In this document: piece by piece, positions 42,943 through 52,298 of the stretch
Numbering within the stretch: the stretch's first letter is position 1
Layout: every line of letters starts with the position of its first letter
Assembly: GCA_003134045.1 (NCBI GenBank)
Contig: PLAH01000161.1
Location: forward strand, 21,464 to 85,463
DNA length: 64,000 nucleotides
Reading direction: 5' to 3'
Source: Gammaproteobacteria bacterium
Lineage (GTDB): Bacteria > Pseudomonadota > Gammaproteobacteria > Steroidobacterales > Steroidobacteraceae
Notes under the pieces: generated by a model
Told to the model about the DNA's origin: nothing
Seen by the model: only the letters and a program-made list of their open reading frames with translations
Databases searched by the model: none
Program-made: the position numbers and the translations under genes

Positions 42943-44013
42943 ATGGATGCACCCAAATACGACTGGCATAAATGGTGGGAAGTCTTCTGGCGGGTCCTGG
43001 TCTTCATCATCGCCATCGCCATTCTGGTCGTGGTAACGACACGCTGGGATCGCTGGCAGGGAGCGCCAGGCTGGCAGACCACGGACGATGCCTACTTGCA
43101 GTCGGACATCACACCGATCGCGGCCAAAGTGGGCGGCTATGTACGCGACTTGCCGATACAAGACTACGAGCATGTGCATGCCGGACAGGTCCTCGCGCAG
43201 ATCGTGGAAGACGACTATCGGGCCGCGGTCGCGCTGGCGCAGGCCAACCTCGCCGCCGCCGCCGCCCAAGCGGAAACGCTGAAGGCGCAGCGAGAATTGC
43301 AATTGGCGACCATACGGGCCGCCAAGGCTGTGGTCGCGTCGGCGACCGCGACGCTCGATCAGAACGGCCGGGACCTGCTCCGGCAGAAACGACTGCTGCA
43401 AACAGGATCCTCATCCACCGAGGCGACCGAAAAACTCGACACGGTGCGCGCCCAGCTCACCGCGCAGCTTGCGCAGAATCGGGCTCAGGCCGACGCGGCC
43501 ACGCGCCAGCTCGGGGTGATCGCGGCGCAGGAGGCGCAGGCCGAGGCGGCAGTCGCCGCGCAACAGGCCAACGTGCAGACTGCCGTGCTCAATTTGGGCT
43601 ATACCACCATCGTTGCGACTCAGGACGGGGTCCTCGGACAACGCCAGGTCAAGCCAGGCCAGTACGTCGGCGTCGGCACTCAGATCACCACGCTCACGCC
43701 GGTGCGGAATATCTGGGTCATCGCCAATTACAAGGAGACGCAGCTCACGCACATGGCGGTGGGGCAACCGGCGCGAATCACCGTCGATACTTTTCCGGAG
43801 CACACCCTGCACGGTCACGTATTGGCATTCGCGCCGGCCGCCGGCTCGCAGTTCGCGCTGTTGCCGCCGGATAACGCCACCGGCAACTTCACCAAGGTAG
43901 TGCAGCGCATCGCAGTGAAGATTGCGATCGACGACGCCGGCGGCCTCACCGATCGCCTCGCGCCAGGCATGTCGGTGGAGGCGAGGATCGACGCGCGCGA
44001 CGGCCGGCGTTGA
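42943..44013 (+). CDS. HlyD/EmrA-type periplasmic adaptor
   Basis: 356 residues with one N-terminal membrane span (WRVLVFIIAIAILVVVTT). The lipoyl half-motifs are TTDDAYLQSDITPIAAKVGG and YTTIVATQDGVLGQRQVKPG, flanking a long coiled-coil hairpin (residues 90-210, Ala/Gln-rich). The beta-barrel domain includes VRNIWVIANYKETQL. It links the inner-membrane pump to an outer-membrane factor. The stop overlaps the MFS start (TGATG). Confidence 0.92.
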   Translation: MDAPKYDWHKWWEVFWRVLVFIIAIAILVVVTTRWDRWQGAPGWQTTDDAYLQSDITPIAAKVGGYVRDLPIQDYEHVHAGQVLAQIVEDDYRAAVALAQANLAAAAAQAETLKAQRELQLATIRAAKAVVASATATLDQNGRDLLRQKRLLQTGSSSTEATEKLDTVRAQLTAQLAQNRAQADAATRQLGVIAAQEAQAEAAVAAQQANVQTAVLNLGYTTIVATQDGVLGQRQVKPGQYVGVGTQITTLTPVRNIWVIANYKETQLTHMAVGQPARITVDTFPEHTLHGHVLAFAPAAGSQFALLPPDNATGNFTKVVQRIAVKIAIDDAGGLTDRLAPGMSVEARIDARDGRR

Positions 44014-45695
44014 TGAGCGATCCACCCGGAATACCCGCGGGCGCCCCGGCCATCCCACCCGTGCCGGCGGCGGCTGATGCCTCCACAGCGTCCGGCGCCG
44101 CACCGGCTACTCCAGCAACGCTGGTGGTTGCGCCCGACGCCATTCCCTGGCTGGGTCTGCTGGCCGTGCTCATGGGCACGTTCATCTCGACGCTCAACGG
44201 ACGCTTGTCGACCTTCGGGCTCGCCGACATTCGCGGCGCGATGCATGCGGGTTTCGATGAGGGTGCCTGGATCACGACGGCGCAGACGGTGGCGCAGATG
44301 CTCATCGCACCCGCGGCCGTTTGGATGGGCACCGTCTTCGGAGCGCGCCGGGTCCTGCTGGCCGGCGCCAGCGCATTCGCGGTGATTTCCCTGCTCACGC
44401 CGTTGTCGGACGGCTTGCCGATGCTGCTGGCGCTGCAGTTCGCCGGCGGTCTGGCGACCGGCGTGTTCGTGCCGCTGACCTTGAGCTTCATCCTGCTCAA
44501 CACGCCGCCCAAGTACTGGGCCTTCGGCGTCGCCGTCTATGCGCTCAATCTGGAATTGTCGCTCAACATTTCCGCATCGCTGGAGGGCTGGTACGTCGAC
44601 CACCTGTCCTGGCGCTGGATATTCTGGCAGAACGTTCCGCTCGCCCTCATCATGGCGCTGTGCTTGTATTTGGGAATGAGGCCCCGGCCCAGAAGTCCCA
44701 ACCTGCCGCCCGCCGACCGGTTCGGCCTCGCCATCGGCGGCCTGGGACTGGCTCTGATCTATGCCGGCTTCGATCAGGGCAATCGCCTGGACTGGCTGAA
44801 CTCGGGTCTGGTGTGGGGCTTGCTGCTGTCGGGCTGCACCATGCTGGCCGGATTTTTCGTGCACGAAGCGCGCACGCCGCATCCCATCATCAATCTGAAG
44901 GTGGCGTTCGCCGCGCCGTTGCCCACCCTGCTGCTGCTGATCGGCTTTCTGCGCCTGACCATACTGTCCACCGCGTATCTGATTCCGCTCTACTTGGGCT
45001 CGGTCCGCGGCTTTCGCGCGCTCGAGGTGGGACAGACCACGTTTTGGATCGCGGCTCCGCAGCTCGCGCTGTGCCCGCTCGCGGCGTTGATGCTGAGGCG
45101 CTCCGATCCGCGGCTGGTGGCGTCCATCGGCTTCATCTTCGTGAGCGCCGCCTGCTTGATGGTGGCGCACGGGCTGACGCCTTTGTGGGGTTCCGACCAG
45201 TTTCTGCCGTCGCAACTGCTGCAGGCGGTGGGCCAGAGTTTTGCGCTGTCGGGCATTCTATTTTTCGTCGTGCTGCATTTGAGGCCGCAGGACGCGCTGA
45301 CTTTCGGCGCAATGATCCAAACCGCCCGCTTGATGGGCGGTCAAGTCGGCCAGTCCTTCGTGGTGACATTGGCGCGCATCCGCGGCCAAGTGGCCTCGAA
45401 TCTCATCGGACTGCATGTGCAAAGCGGCGACGGCGAGGTGCTAAGGCGCGTGCAATCGTACGCCGCGGCGACCGCCCGAGTCGGGGACACCGCCTCGAGC
45501 ACCGTGCGCGGGGCCAGTGTGCTCAGCAACGTCGTGCGCAGCCTGGCGACGACGCAAGCGGTCATGGATTGCTTCGTCGTCTTGGGCGGGCTGACCGCGA
45601 TTGCCCTGCTCATCCTGGTGGTTCACAAACCGGCCCCGCATGGTGCGGCCTCCGCCCTCCCGCTGTTCCCGCGGCGGAATGCCAAGACATCATGA
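44013..45695 (+). CDS. DHA2-family MFS multidrug transporter (EmrB-like)
   Basis: 560 residues with 14 predicted helices. The Pro/Ala-rich N-terminus is followed by LGLLAVLMGTFISTLNGRLS (DHA2 motif D1-like) and the antiporter-type helix 5. It is the proton-driven pump of a tripartite EmrAB-TolC-like system. It starts at the ATG overlapping the adaptor stop and ends overlapping the outer-membrane factor start, so the three are translationally coupled. Confidence 0.92.
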   Translation: MSDPPGIPAGAPAIPPVPAAADASTASGAAPATPATLVVAPDAIPWLGLLAVLMGTFISTLNGRLSTFGLADIRGAMHAGFDEGAWITTAQTVAQMLIAPAAVWMGTVFGARRVLLAGASAFAVISLLTPLSDGLPMLLALQFAGGLATGVFVPLTLSFILLNTPPKYWAFGVAVYALNLELSLNISASLEGWYVDHLSWRWIFWQNVPLALIMALCLYLGMRPRPRSPNLPPADRFGLAIGGLGLALIYAGFDQGNRLDWLNSGLVWGLLLSGCTMLAGFFVHEARTPHPIINLKVAFAAPLPTLLLLIGFLRLTILSTAYLIPLYLGSVRGFRALEVGQTTFWIAAPQLALCPLAALMLRRSDPRLVASIGFIFVSAACLMVAHGLTPLWGSDQFLPSQLLQAVGQSFALSGILFFVVLHLRPQDALTFGAMIQTARLMGGQVGQSFVVTLARIRGQVASNLIGLHVQSGDGEVLRRVQSYAAATARVGDTASSTVRGASVLSNVVRSLATTQAVMDCFVVLGGLTAIALLILVVHKPAPHGAASALPLFPRRNAKTS

Positions 45696-47164
45696 AGGCG
45701 CGCTGCCGCCCGGCTTCGACTCGGACGGCGGTCGCCGGCCTGGGCGCGCTCGCGCTGGCCGCCCTCGTGGGGATCGCCGGCTGCCGCGTGGGGCCGGACT
45801 ATCGGGCACCGCAACCACCCGCGGGGGCAGAGGCGCCGCTGGTGTCGCTCGATGAGGCCGCCGAAACGCCTGCGGCGCCGCCCGACGACTGGTGGCGGCT
45901 CTATCGAGATCCGCAGCTCGATCGGCTGCTCGCGGAAGCGTTCGCTGCCAACACCGACCTCGCCGCGGCCGACGCCAACCTGTCCGGAGCGCGCGCGATC
46001 TTGGCGGCGGCGCGAGCCGGACGCTATCCCGATACGGTGGTGACGGCCGGCGGTATTCGCGGTCGGGATGCCGTCACCGACGAGATCTTGGAACTCGGCG
46101 GACACCGGCCGGAAACCGTCTGGATCATCGATGACCTGTTCGAGGTGGCTTACGAAGTCGATTTGTTCGGCCGTGTCCGCCGCAACGTCGAAGCGTCGCG
46201 CGCCAGCACCGAGGCGGCGGCGGCCGCTCGCGACAGCCTGAAAGTCGTGGTCGCCGCCGAAACCGCCCGCGCCTATGCCCAGGTATGTACTCTGGGAGAA
46301 CAAGTGGCGGTTGCCCGGCACTCGCTGGCAGTGGTCAGTCGTGAAGCCGATATCACCGTGCAGCGACACGACGCCGGCGCCAACTCGCAGTTCGATGTCG
46401 TCAGAGCCCAGGGCCTGGTGGCACAAGTCCGCTCCGCCATCCCGCCTCTCGAAGGTCGGCGGCGAGCGGCGCTATTCCAGCTCACCGCCGTCCTCGGGCG
46501 CACGCCCGTGAACGCGCCCGTCGAGGTCGAGACCTGCGTGACCGCACCGCAGCTGAGCGCACTCATTCCCGTGGGCGACGGCGCCGGACTCCTCAAGCGT
46601 CGGCCGGATGTCAGGCAGGCCGAGCGCTCGCTGGCGGCGGCGACCGCACGCATCGGCGTGGCCACCGCCGATCTCTACCCCAAGATCAGCTTGACCGGCC
46701 TGTACGGCGGCATCGGTTTGCAGTTGTCCGATCTCGGCGCCGAACGGGGTTTGACCTGGGGCTTGCGCCCCAGCATCAGTTGGACCTTCCCCAATCAAGG
46801 ACTGCCCCGCGCAAGGGTGCGCCAGGCGAAAGCGGCGGCGGCGGCTTCGCTCGCGTCCTTCGACTCGGTGGTGCTCACGGCGCTCAAGGAGACGGAAGAG
46901 GCGCTGGCGATCTATCGTGCCGCCCTCGACAACCGCGAGGCCCTGAGCGATGCGCAAGACAAGGCCCACGCCGCGTTCGAGATGGCCCACGATCAATTTC
47001 TGGCGGGCTCGCTCAGCAATCTCGATCTGCTGACCACCGAACAATCGCTGGTCGCCGCCGACGCCGCCGTTGCCGCATCGGACGCGGGCCTCGTCCAGGA
47101 TCAGATCGCGGTGTTCAAGGCTCTCGGCGGCGGATGGCGCGGCCCCGGTCCCGACAATCGTTGA
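45692..47164 (+). CDS. Outer-membrane efflux lipoprotein (NodT/OprM family)
   Basis: 490 residues from the ATG at 45692; the 947-residue track ORF is an open-frame artefact. The lipoprotein signal ends LVGIAGCRVGPDYRAPQPPA, the classic CxVGPDY start of NodT-type factors. Two OEP repeats are seen (LAEAFAANTDLAAADANL; LKRRPDVRQAERSLAAATAR with IGVATADLYPKISL). It forms the outer-membrane channel for the preceding EmrAB-like pump. Confidence 0.93.
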   Translation: MKARCRPASTRTAVAGLGALALAALVGIAGCRVGPDYRAPQPPAGAEAPLVSLDEAAETPAAPPDDWWRLYRDPQLDRLLAEAFAANTDLAAADANLSGARAILAAARAGRYPDTVVTAGGIRGRDAVTDEILELGGHRPETVWIIDDLFEVAYEVDLFGRVRRNVEASRASTEAAAAARDSLKVVVAAETARAYAQVCTLGEQVAVARHSLAVVSREADITVQRHDAGANSQFDVVRAQGLVAQVRSAIPPLEGRRRAALFQLTAVLGRTPVNAPVEVETCVTAPQLSALIPVGDGAGLLKRRPDVRQAERSLAAATARIGVATADLYPKISLTGLYGGIGLQLSDLGAERGLTWGLRPSISWTFPNQGLPRARVRQAKAAAAASLASFDSVVLTALKETEEALAIYRAALDNREALSDAQDKAHAAFEMAHDQFLAGSLSNLDLLTTEQSLVAADAAVAASDAGLVQDQIAVFKALGGGWRGPGPDNR

Positions 47165-47200
47165 AGCACGCTGAACCACGCGCGGCGCACCGCGCACCGT

Positions 47201-48241
47201 TCAATTGCGCGGCGAATCGCCGGTGGCCTCGATCTCCACCAGCAGATCCTCGCGGCAGACGTCGGCCTGCAAATACACGATGGACGCGGTGGCAGGCAAC
47301 GTTGCGAAGAGCGCATCCTCGATGGCGCCCAAGTCCGAGGGCTGCCGGACATACACCTTGAATTTCAGTTCGTCGAGCGCGTAGCGGCCCGCGCCGACGA
47401 TTCGATTGGCCTCCCCCAGCAACGCCTCGATGTTGGCCAGCGTCTCGCGCGTCTGTGCGGTGACATCGCCGTGATGAAGGGTCTCGTGGCCGACGATGCT
47501 GGCGGTTCCCGACACGAATAGATTGGTGCCCGCGGATTCGCTCAACACGCAGGCCCGGGAAAATATCGGGCTGTGCTTGCCGAATTTCGGCGGATAGTGA
47601 TAGGCGCTGATCTGCCGGGGATTCTCGATCATCTGCGGCGGCTCGAGCGACGCCAGAAAATAAATCGAGATGGGACTGCCGGCGGGCGAGCCCAGAGCGC
47701 TCGCGGCCGGTACGCTTCCGACCGTGCTCCTGCCGGAGCTGCGGAAGGCGCTCTGCCGCGCCGAGTTGAAATGACGGTAGCGTTCGTCGCCGTCGGCTTC
47801 GCGATTGATCTCCGGCAGATAGTTCCATACCCGGAGCAAGTGACGGTGCCGCGTCTCCTTCAGCACCGCAAAGATATCCTGATACGCCGCCATGGTCGCG
47901 CTCAGCAACGCGGCCGACGCATTGCCGTCGAATCCCTGTTCCTCGATGGTGACCGAGCCGAACAGGAGTTCATCGCAATATCGATAGTGAACGCGCCCCC
48001 GCTCGAGCAAGCCGGTGGACAGCTCGATGTCCTGACCGCCCGCCACCCGCCAGACCTCGCACAGGTCCTCCGCGCCGCCGAGCCACGGGGTCATGCTGGC
48101 CGTCACCGGAACCTGGGAGAGATCGATTCGGGGCGCCCTCTCGAACCCTACGACGCCCAAGACGCTGTCCCACCACGAAGCGGATTGCCCGGACAGGTCC
48201 CCCGAGGATACATAGTCGAGCTGTAGCGTTGCGGCATCCAT
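47201..48241 (-). CDS. Chorismate-transforming enzyme (FkbO/Hyg5/XanB2 type)
   Basis: 346 residues from MDAATLQLDYVSSGD (48241). Chorismatase features: VWNYLPEINREADGDERYRH with the W-N-Y-x-P-x-I-N core, RQSAFRSSG, GSPISIYFLASLEPPQMIEN, and the C-terminal half RidA-like fold (LFVSGTASIVGHETLHHGDV, QTRETLANIEALLGEAN). In Xanthomonas, XanB2 makes 3- and 4-hydroxybenzoate for the xanthomonadin pigment and ubiquinone. It is convergent with the efflux operon. Confidence 0.85.
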   Translation of the reverse strand: MDAATLQLDYVSSGDLSGQSASWWDSVLGVVGFERAPRIDLSQVPVTASMTPWLGGAEDLCEVWRVAGGQDIELSTGLLERGRVHYRYCDELLFGSVTIEEQGFDGNASAALLSATMAAYQDIFAVLKETRHRHLLRVWNYLPEINREADGDERYRHFNSARQSAFRSSGRSTVGSVPAASALGSPAGSPISIYFLASLEPPQMIENPRQISAYHYPPKFGKHSPIFSRACVLSESAGTNLFVSGTASIVGHETLHHGDVTAQTRETLANIEALLGEANRIVGAGRYALDELKFKVYVRQPSDLGAIEDALFATLPATASIVYLQADVCREDLLVEIEATGDSPRN

Positions 48242-48285
48242 CGACGCTGAGTCTATCCTGACACCATGCCCTGTGGGTATGGGAA

Positions 48286-49524
48286 TCAGAAGGCAATATA
48301 GGGGCCGGTATTCACCGCGGTGGTGTGATTCTCGATGGCGGTCGCAACGCGGCGGCCGTAATAAAAGGGCAGGCCCCAGTCGAATGTATCGGCGGAATTC
48401 GAATAAGTTCCTCCCAGGGCCGGCAGCACCGTGTAGGTCGGATTGCCCGAGGCCACGTTTTCCGCGTTTTCCACGCTGAAGGCTTCCGTGACGCTGACGG
48501 CGTTCAACCCCGTCAGGGTGGCGCTGAAGTTCTGCGTGCTGCTCGGACAATAGAAGCCGGAAAAACTCGACTCGGTGCACGTCGGAAGGGCGCTGTCGCT
48601 GAAGAAAATGCCGTTGGTACCCGAATCGATGAAACTCGCGTTGAAAGTCTGGCCGTTGAACACGATGGTGAAGTTCCCGTTCCCATCCACGGTCAGGACG
48701 GACTGGGTGCCCGATGCATTGTTGGTCCGGGTATCGATGCCGAAGATCAGCGAGCCGGTCATTGTCGCCTCGCCCGGCGCCGCGACCGAGGGCAAATCGA
48801 TGATGGTCCCGTTGTTGTCGGTCGCAAACAGCGGCACCGGATTGGCGACCTGGTCCGCGATCGGCACCGTCGTGCCAAGGCAGTCTCCCGTCTGCGGGCA
48901 CGAGTAATAGAATCCGTTCGCCGCATTGCTGTCGCACCCCGCACAATCCTGCTCGAACACCCCAATGCCCAGGATGCCGTTGGCACCGAAGGTCGCGACC
49001 GTGTCCTCGGCGTTTGGATTGGGGCTGGAACAGTCGTTGGGGACCGTGACGAAATTCGTATCCCCGATCACTTGAATCGGCACCGAGGCCGCGGTCTCGC
49101 CCGACACCTGCACGTCGGCCAAGGCCACCGGCCCCCAGCTATAACCGTCGACGAACTGGGTGCATTCCACCAATGCACTGCCATCCGAGGCCTTGGTCAA
49201 GGGCAGGCTCAGCGCCAGCACCGGAGCCAGCACCCGCAGCCCGTACGAGCCGGTGTCCACTTGAATGTGGTCGATGGTCTGGCATTGGGTGGTGCTGCCC
49301 GGCACACAGAGGGTCACGCTGGTGAACAGCGTATTGATGCTGGGGCTGGACGCGGTGGGGCCGCCGTCGACGATGACGGACGCCACGTTGGGCGCCGCCG
49401 TGGCTGGGGAAGTGGACCCGGACGCGGCACCGGAAGAAGAACCATCTCCGCCACCGCATGAAATCAAGGTGAGCATCCAAGCCGCCGCCACAGCGCCGCG
49501 CAGCGATCGCATGACCTTACCCAT
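48286..49524 (-). CDS. DUF3443 lipoprotein
   Basis: 412 residues from the ATG at 49524. The signal ends TLISCGGGDGSSSG, a lipobox. The body has SVTLCVPGSTTQCQTIDHIQ followed by VDTGSYGLRVL, a D-T-G-S aspartic-protease-like strand, and GILGIGVFEQDC, which fits DUF3443. Family function is unknown, though DTGSYGLR hints at an aspartyl-protease-like fold. The start overlaps the DUF2844 stop, so they are an operon. Confidence 0.85.
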   Translation of the reverse strand: MGKVMRSLRGAVAAAWMLTLISCGGGDGSSSGAASGSTSPATAAPNVASVIVDGGPTASSPSINTLFTSVTLCVPGSTTQCQTIDHIQVDTGSYGLRVLAPVLALSLPLTKASDGSALVECTQFVDGYSWGPVALADVQVSGETAASVPIQVIGDTNFVTVPNDCSSPNPNAEDTVATFGANGILGIGVFEQDCAGCDSNAANGFYYSCPQTGDCLGTTVPIADQVANPVPLFATDNNGTIIDLPSVAAPGEATMTGSLIFGIDTRTNNASGTQSVLTVDGNGNFTIVFNGQTFNASFIDSGTNGIFFSDSALPTCTESSFSGFYCPSSTQNFSATLTGLNAVSVTEAFSVENAENVASGNPTYTVLPALGGTYSNSADTFDWGLPFYYGRRVATAIENHTTAVNTGPYIAF

Positions 49525-49997
49525 CAGCGTATGTCGTCCAGGTTCGTGCCGGCCGGCAGCGAATTGCGCAAGTAAGCGCGGCCGCTGAACGCGCGCATGT
49601 GCCCGTTCGACTGCACGACCAGATCGTCTCGTTCGATCTGCAGATGCCGGTGCCAGGCGTGCGTCGACTTCGCAGCGTCGACATACATGCCGAAGTACTG
49701 GCCCAGCGCCTGCCGCAAGTTGGGCATCGCCGGGCCGCTCCAGGCCACCGCGAAAACGCTGCCCCCGGCCACCGAGAATTCGCGCAAGATCGTGCCCGAC
49801 GGCAATTGAATGGCGTGCACTCGATAAACCCCCCGCTCCGTCGATTTGATCGATCCGCCGAGCTCGAGTGCGTCGGCGGTGACCTGGCCCTCCGGCTCGC
49901 CCAGCGCGGCCTGCGCCAAGCACGGCTGCAGCGTGGCTCCCGCCACGGCTGCACACAGCACGATTCGTTTCAGGTCAAGCGTCGGCCGGGTCGGCAT
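49524..49997 (-). CDS. DUF2844 exported protein
   Basis: 157 residues from MPTRPTLDLKRIVLCAAVAG (49997). A signal peptide ends PCLAQAALG. The body includes YRVHAIQLPSGTILREFSVA, VFAVAWSGPAMPNLRQALG and FSGRAYLRNSLPAGTNLDDI, matching DUF2844. It regularly precedes DUF3443, as here (TGATG overlap). Function is unknown; probably periplasmic. Confidence 0.85.
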   Translation of the reverse strand: MPTRPTLDLKRIVLCAAVAGATLQPCLAQAALGEPEGQVTADALELGGSIKSTERGVYRVHAIQLPSGTILREFSVAGGSVFAVAWSGPAMPNLRQALGQYFGMYVDAAKSTHAWHRHLQIERDDLVVQSNGHMRAFSGRAYLRNSLPAGTNLDDIR

Positions 49998-50204
49998 AGT
50001 GTTCCCTTCAGGCATGTCGATCAGCAGTTGGAACGCTCCGGCGGCGAATCGTTCAGCGAAATCTCGCCGTAATTCATTGTTCTCGAGCACAATTCTACGA
50101 GGCGAGGCATAGAATCACGCCTCAATTTCTCGTCCACGGAATGATTTCCCGCGGCCGAGGTCTCACTCCCCGGAGGTATCGCGGAGCGCTGGAGGGCAAT
50201 TTTC

Positions 50205-51527
50205 TTGAAAACGGCGACATGGATCGGAATATTGGCGGTTTGCGTGGGCGTTTCAGCCTGCCCATTCGAGGCGAAGTACACCGTCGGCGGAACCGTGACG
50301 GGCTTGCGCGGCGCCGGCCTCGTCCTGCAGAACAGCTCCGGCAGGTATCTGAGCGTCACCGCGAACGGCGCCTTTACGTTTCCGACGGGGGTCGCGAACG
50401 CCAATACCTACTCCGTCACCGTGAGGACGCAGCCGACGAATCCGACGCAGACCTGCAGCGTGGTCAACGGCACGGGGACCATCGACAAGGCCGCCGTCAC
50501 CAATGTCCTCGTGCACTGCACCCAGGCCGGCCGCTTCGCGTACGTTGTCAGTCAGAGCTCCAATAGCATATCGGGGTTTTCGATCGACGCCACGACCGGC
50601 GCTCTCACACCCATTGCAGGATCCCCGTTCGCCTCGGTCGGCACCACCCCGGTCGCGGCCATGGTCGATCCCGACGGCGCGTTCCTCTACGTGACCAACA
50701 ACGGATCCGCCGAGGTCACGGTGTATGCCATCGATGACACCACCGGCATACTCACGCCCGCCGCGGAGGCCATTGCCACCGGCAATGCGCCGATCGCGGC
50801 CGCCATCGATCCCACCGATCGCTACCTGTACGTAGCCAATTCCGCGGACAACACCGTGTCAGCCTTCGCGATCGAGAGCGGCACCGGCTTCGCCACACTC
50901 ATAGCCGGCTCGCCCTACCTGGTCGGGCGCGATCCCGTTTCCCTGACCATCGACCCGAACGGCAATTTTCTCTACGTCACCAATTTTGTCGACGGCAGCG
51001 TGTCCGTATTGGCCATCGACTCGGCGAGCGGCGAGCTGACCGCGGTATCCGGCTCGCCCTTCAGCGCCGGTGCCGGCGCGGTGTCCATTGCCGTCAACCC
51101 GGCAGACTCGCTGGCCTACGTGGCCAATCAGACCGGGTCATCCATCTCTGAGTTTACCGTCGATTCGTCCACCGGGGCTTTGACCGCGGTCGCCGGCTCG
51201 CCCGTGTCGACCGGATCCAGCCCGCAGGCGCTTGCGGTGGCGCCGGCGGGGGGATTCCTCTACGCAACCAACGTCACCAGCCAGAACGACATCTCGACCT
51301 ACAGCATCGCGGCCGGCGGCGCTCTCACCTTGAGTTCCACGGTGGGCTCCGGGACGGAGCCGCTGTCGATCGTGGCCGACCCTCTCGGTCAGTTCGTCTA
51401 TGCCGCGAACAACGGCTCCGGGAATGTCTCGGTGTTCAGCGTCGATGCAAGCACGGGGACGCTCACCCGGGTGGCGGGCTCGCCCTTCGCCGCCGGTGCC
51501 GGCGCGCGGTGGATCGCGATCGACTGA
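50205..51527 (+). CDS. Beta-propeller (YVTN/lactonase-like) lipoprotein
   Basis: 440 residues with a TTG start behind GGAGGG. The signal MKTATWIGILAVCVGVSAC is a lipoprotein signal. Residues 25-105 form an Ig-like or carboxypeptidase-regulatory-type domain; then about seven blades follow with the motif DP.G.FLYVTN..... (for example AAMVDPDGAFLYVTNNGSAE, TIDPNGNFLYVTNF). It resembles the 6-phosphogluconolactonase-like propellers of the cell surface; enzymatic activity is not implied. Confidence 0.85.
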   Translation: MKTATWIGILAVCVGVSACPFEAKYTVGGTVTGLRGAGLVLQNSSGRYLSVTANGAFTFPTGVANANTYSVTVRTQPTNPTQTCSVVNGTGTIDKAAVTNVLVHCTQAGRFAYVVSQSSNSISGFSIDATTGALTPIAGSPFASVGTTPVAAMVDPDGAFLYVTNNGSAEVTVYAIDDTTGILTPAAEAIATGNAPIAAAIDPTDRYLYVANSADNTVSAFAIESGTGFATLIAGSPYLVGRDPVSLTIDPNGNFLYVTNFVDGSVSVLAIDSASGELTAVSGSPFSAGAGAVSIAVNPADSLAYVANQTGSSISEFTVDSSTGALTAVAGSPVSTGSSPQALAVAPAGGFLYATNVTSQNDISTYSIAAGGALTLSSTVGSGTEPLSIVADPLGQFVYAANNGSGNVSVFSVDASTGTLTRVAGSPFAAGAGARWIAID

Positions 51528-51660
51528 TGCCGATCTGAGAAAAGAAATCCCCTGTTTGAGCGCAAGTCGCGAGAAGCGGCACAGAACGATCGTAGCCTAA
51601 GGTTATAGTAGTGGGCTTGAGGTGCGCGCGCATCGAAACCCGTACGAGGATTCCGTTTAG

Positions 51661-52212
51661 ATGAGTATCAGCAAAGTCACGGCCGGCAAGAACGTACCGC
51701 AAGAATTCAACGTGATCATCGAAATTCCGATGAACGCGGATCCCGTCAAGTACGAGGTAGACAAGGAATCCGGCGCGTTATTCGTCGACCGCTTCATGAT
51801 GACGGCCATGCACTATCCCGCCAATTACGGCTATGTTCCGCAGACCGTCGGCGACGACAACGACCCCGTGGACGTCCTGGTGCACACGCCGTTCCCGCTC
51901 ATGCCGGGCGTGGTGGTGCGATGCCGCCCGTTGGGACTACTGCAGATGGACGATGAGGCAGGCGGCGATGCGAAGCTGCTCGCGGTTCCCACCGACGACA
52001 TCTGCCCGCTGTTCGTGCATTGGAAGTCCATCGAGGACGTCCCCGAGATCCGCCTGAAGCAGATCCAGCATTTCTTCGAGCATTACAAGGATCTCGAGGC
52101 CGGCAAATGGGTCAAGGTCATCGGCTGGGTGGGCCTCGACGCGGCGCACACCGAAATCGTGGAAGGCATGCAGCGGTTCAAGGCCTTGAAGATGCGACGC
52201 GCCACAGATTGA
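51661..52212 (+). CDS. ppa: Inorganic pyrophosphatase
   Basis: 183 residues, standard for family I. Active-site parts: [42 protein letters not shown] (metal-binding Asp residues) and [10 protein letters not shown]. It hydrolyses PPi to phosphate in the cytoplasm and drives biosynthesis. It is a stand-alone gene between the propeller lipoprotein and the convergent PLD gene. Confidence 0.97.
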   Translation: MSISKVTAGKNVPQEFNVIIEIPMNADPVKYEVDKESGALFVDRFMMTAMHYPANYGYVPQTVGDDNDPVDVLVHTPFPLMPGVVVRCRPLGLLQMDDEAGGDAKLLAVPTDDICPLFVHWKSIEDVPEIRLKQIQHFFEHYKDLEAGKWVKVIGWVGLDAAHTEIVEGMQRFKALKMRRATD

Positions 52213-52298
52213 AGTTCTGCGGCGGGTCGCACCGCCAACCCGTCAACCTCGTTTCGCGCGCTGGGCATCCAGGGCCGCGAGCCGGACGACGGCCCCGC

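Noticed and set aside
43815-45215. 466-residue minus-strand ORF over the MFS gene
   Set aside because: Antisense shadow rich in Gln/Arg/Glu; the plus-strand product is a clear 14-helix transporter.
44321-47164. 947-residue ORF on the plus strand
   Set aside because: Its first 457 codons lie across the MFS gene in another frame and read as Arg/Ala/Gly-rich shadow sequence. Only the part from 45692 is a real gene (outer-membrane factor).
48325-49461. 378-residue plus-strand ORF opposite DUF3443
   Set aside because: No recognisable family and Arg/Gly/His-rich; the minus-strand DUF3443 protein with lipobox is convincing.
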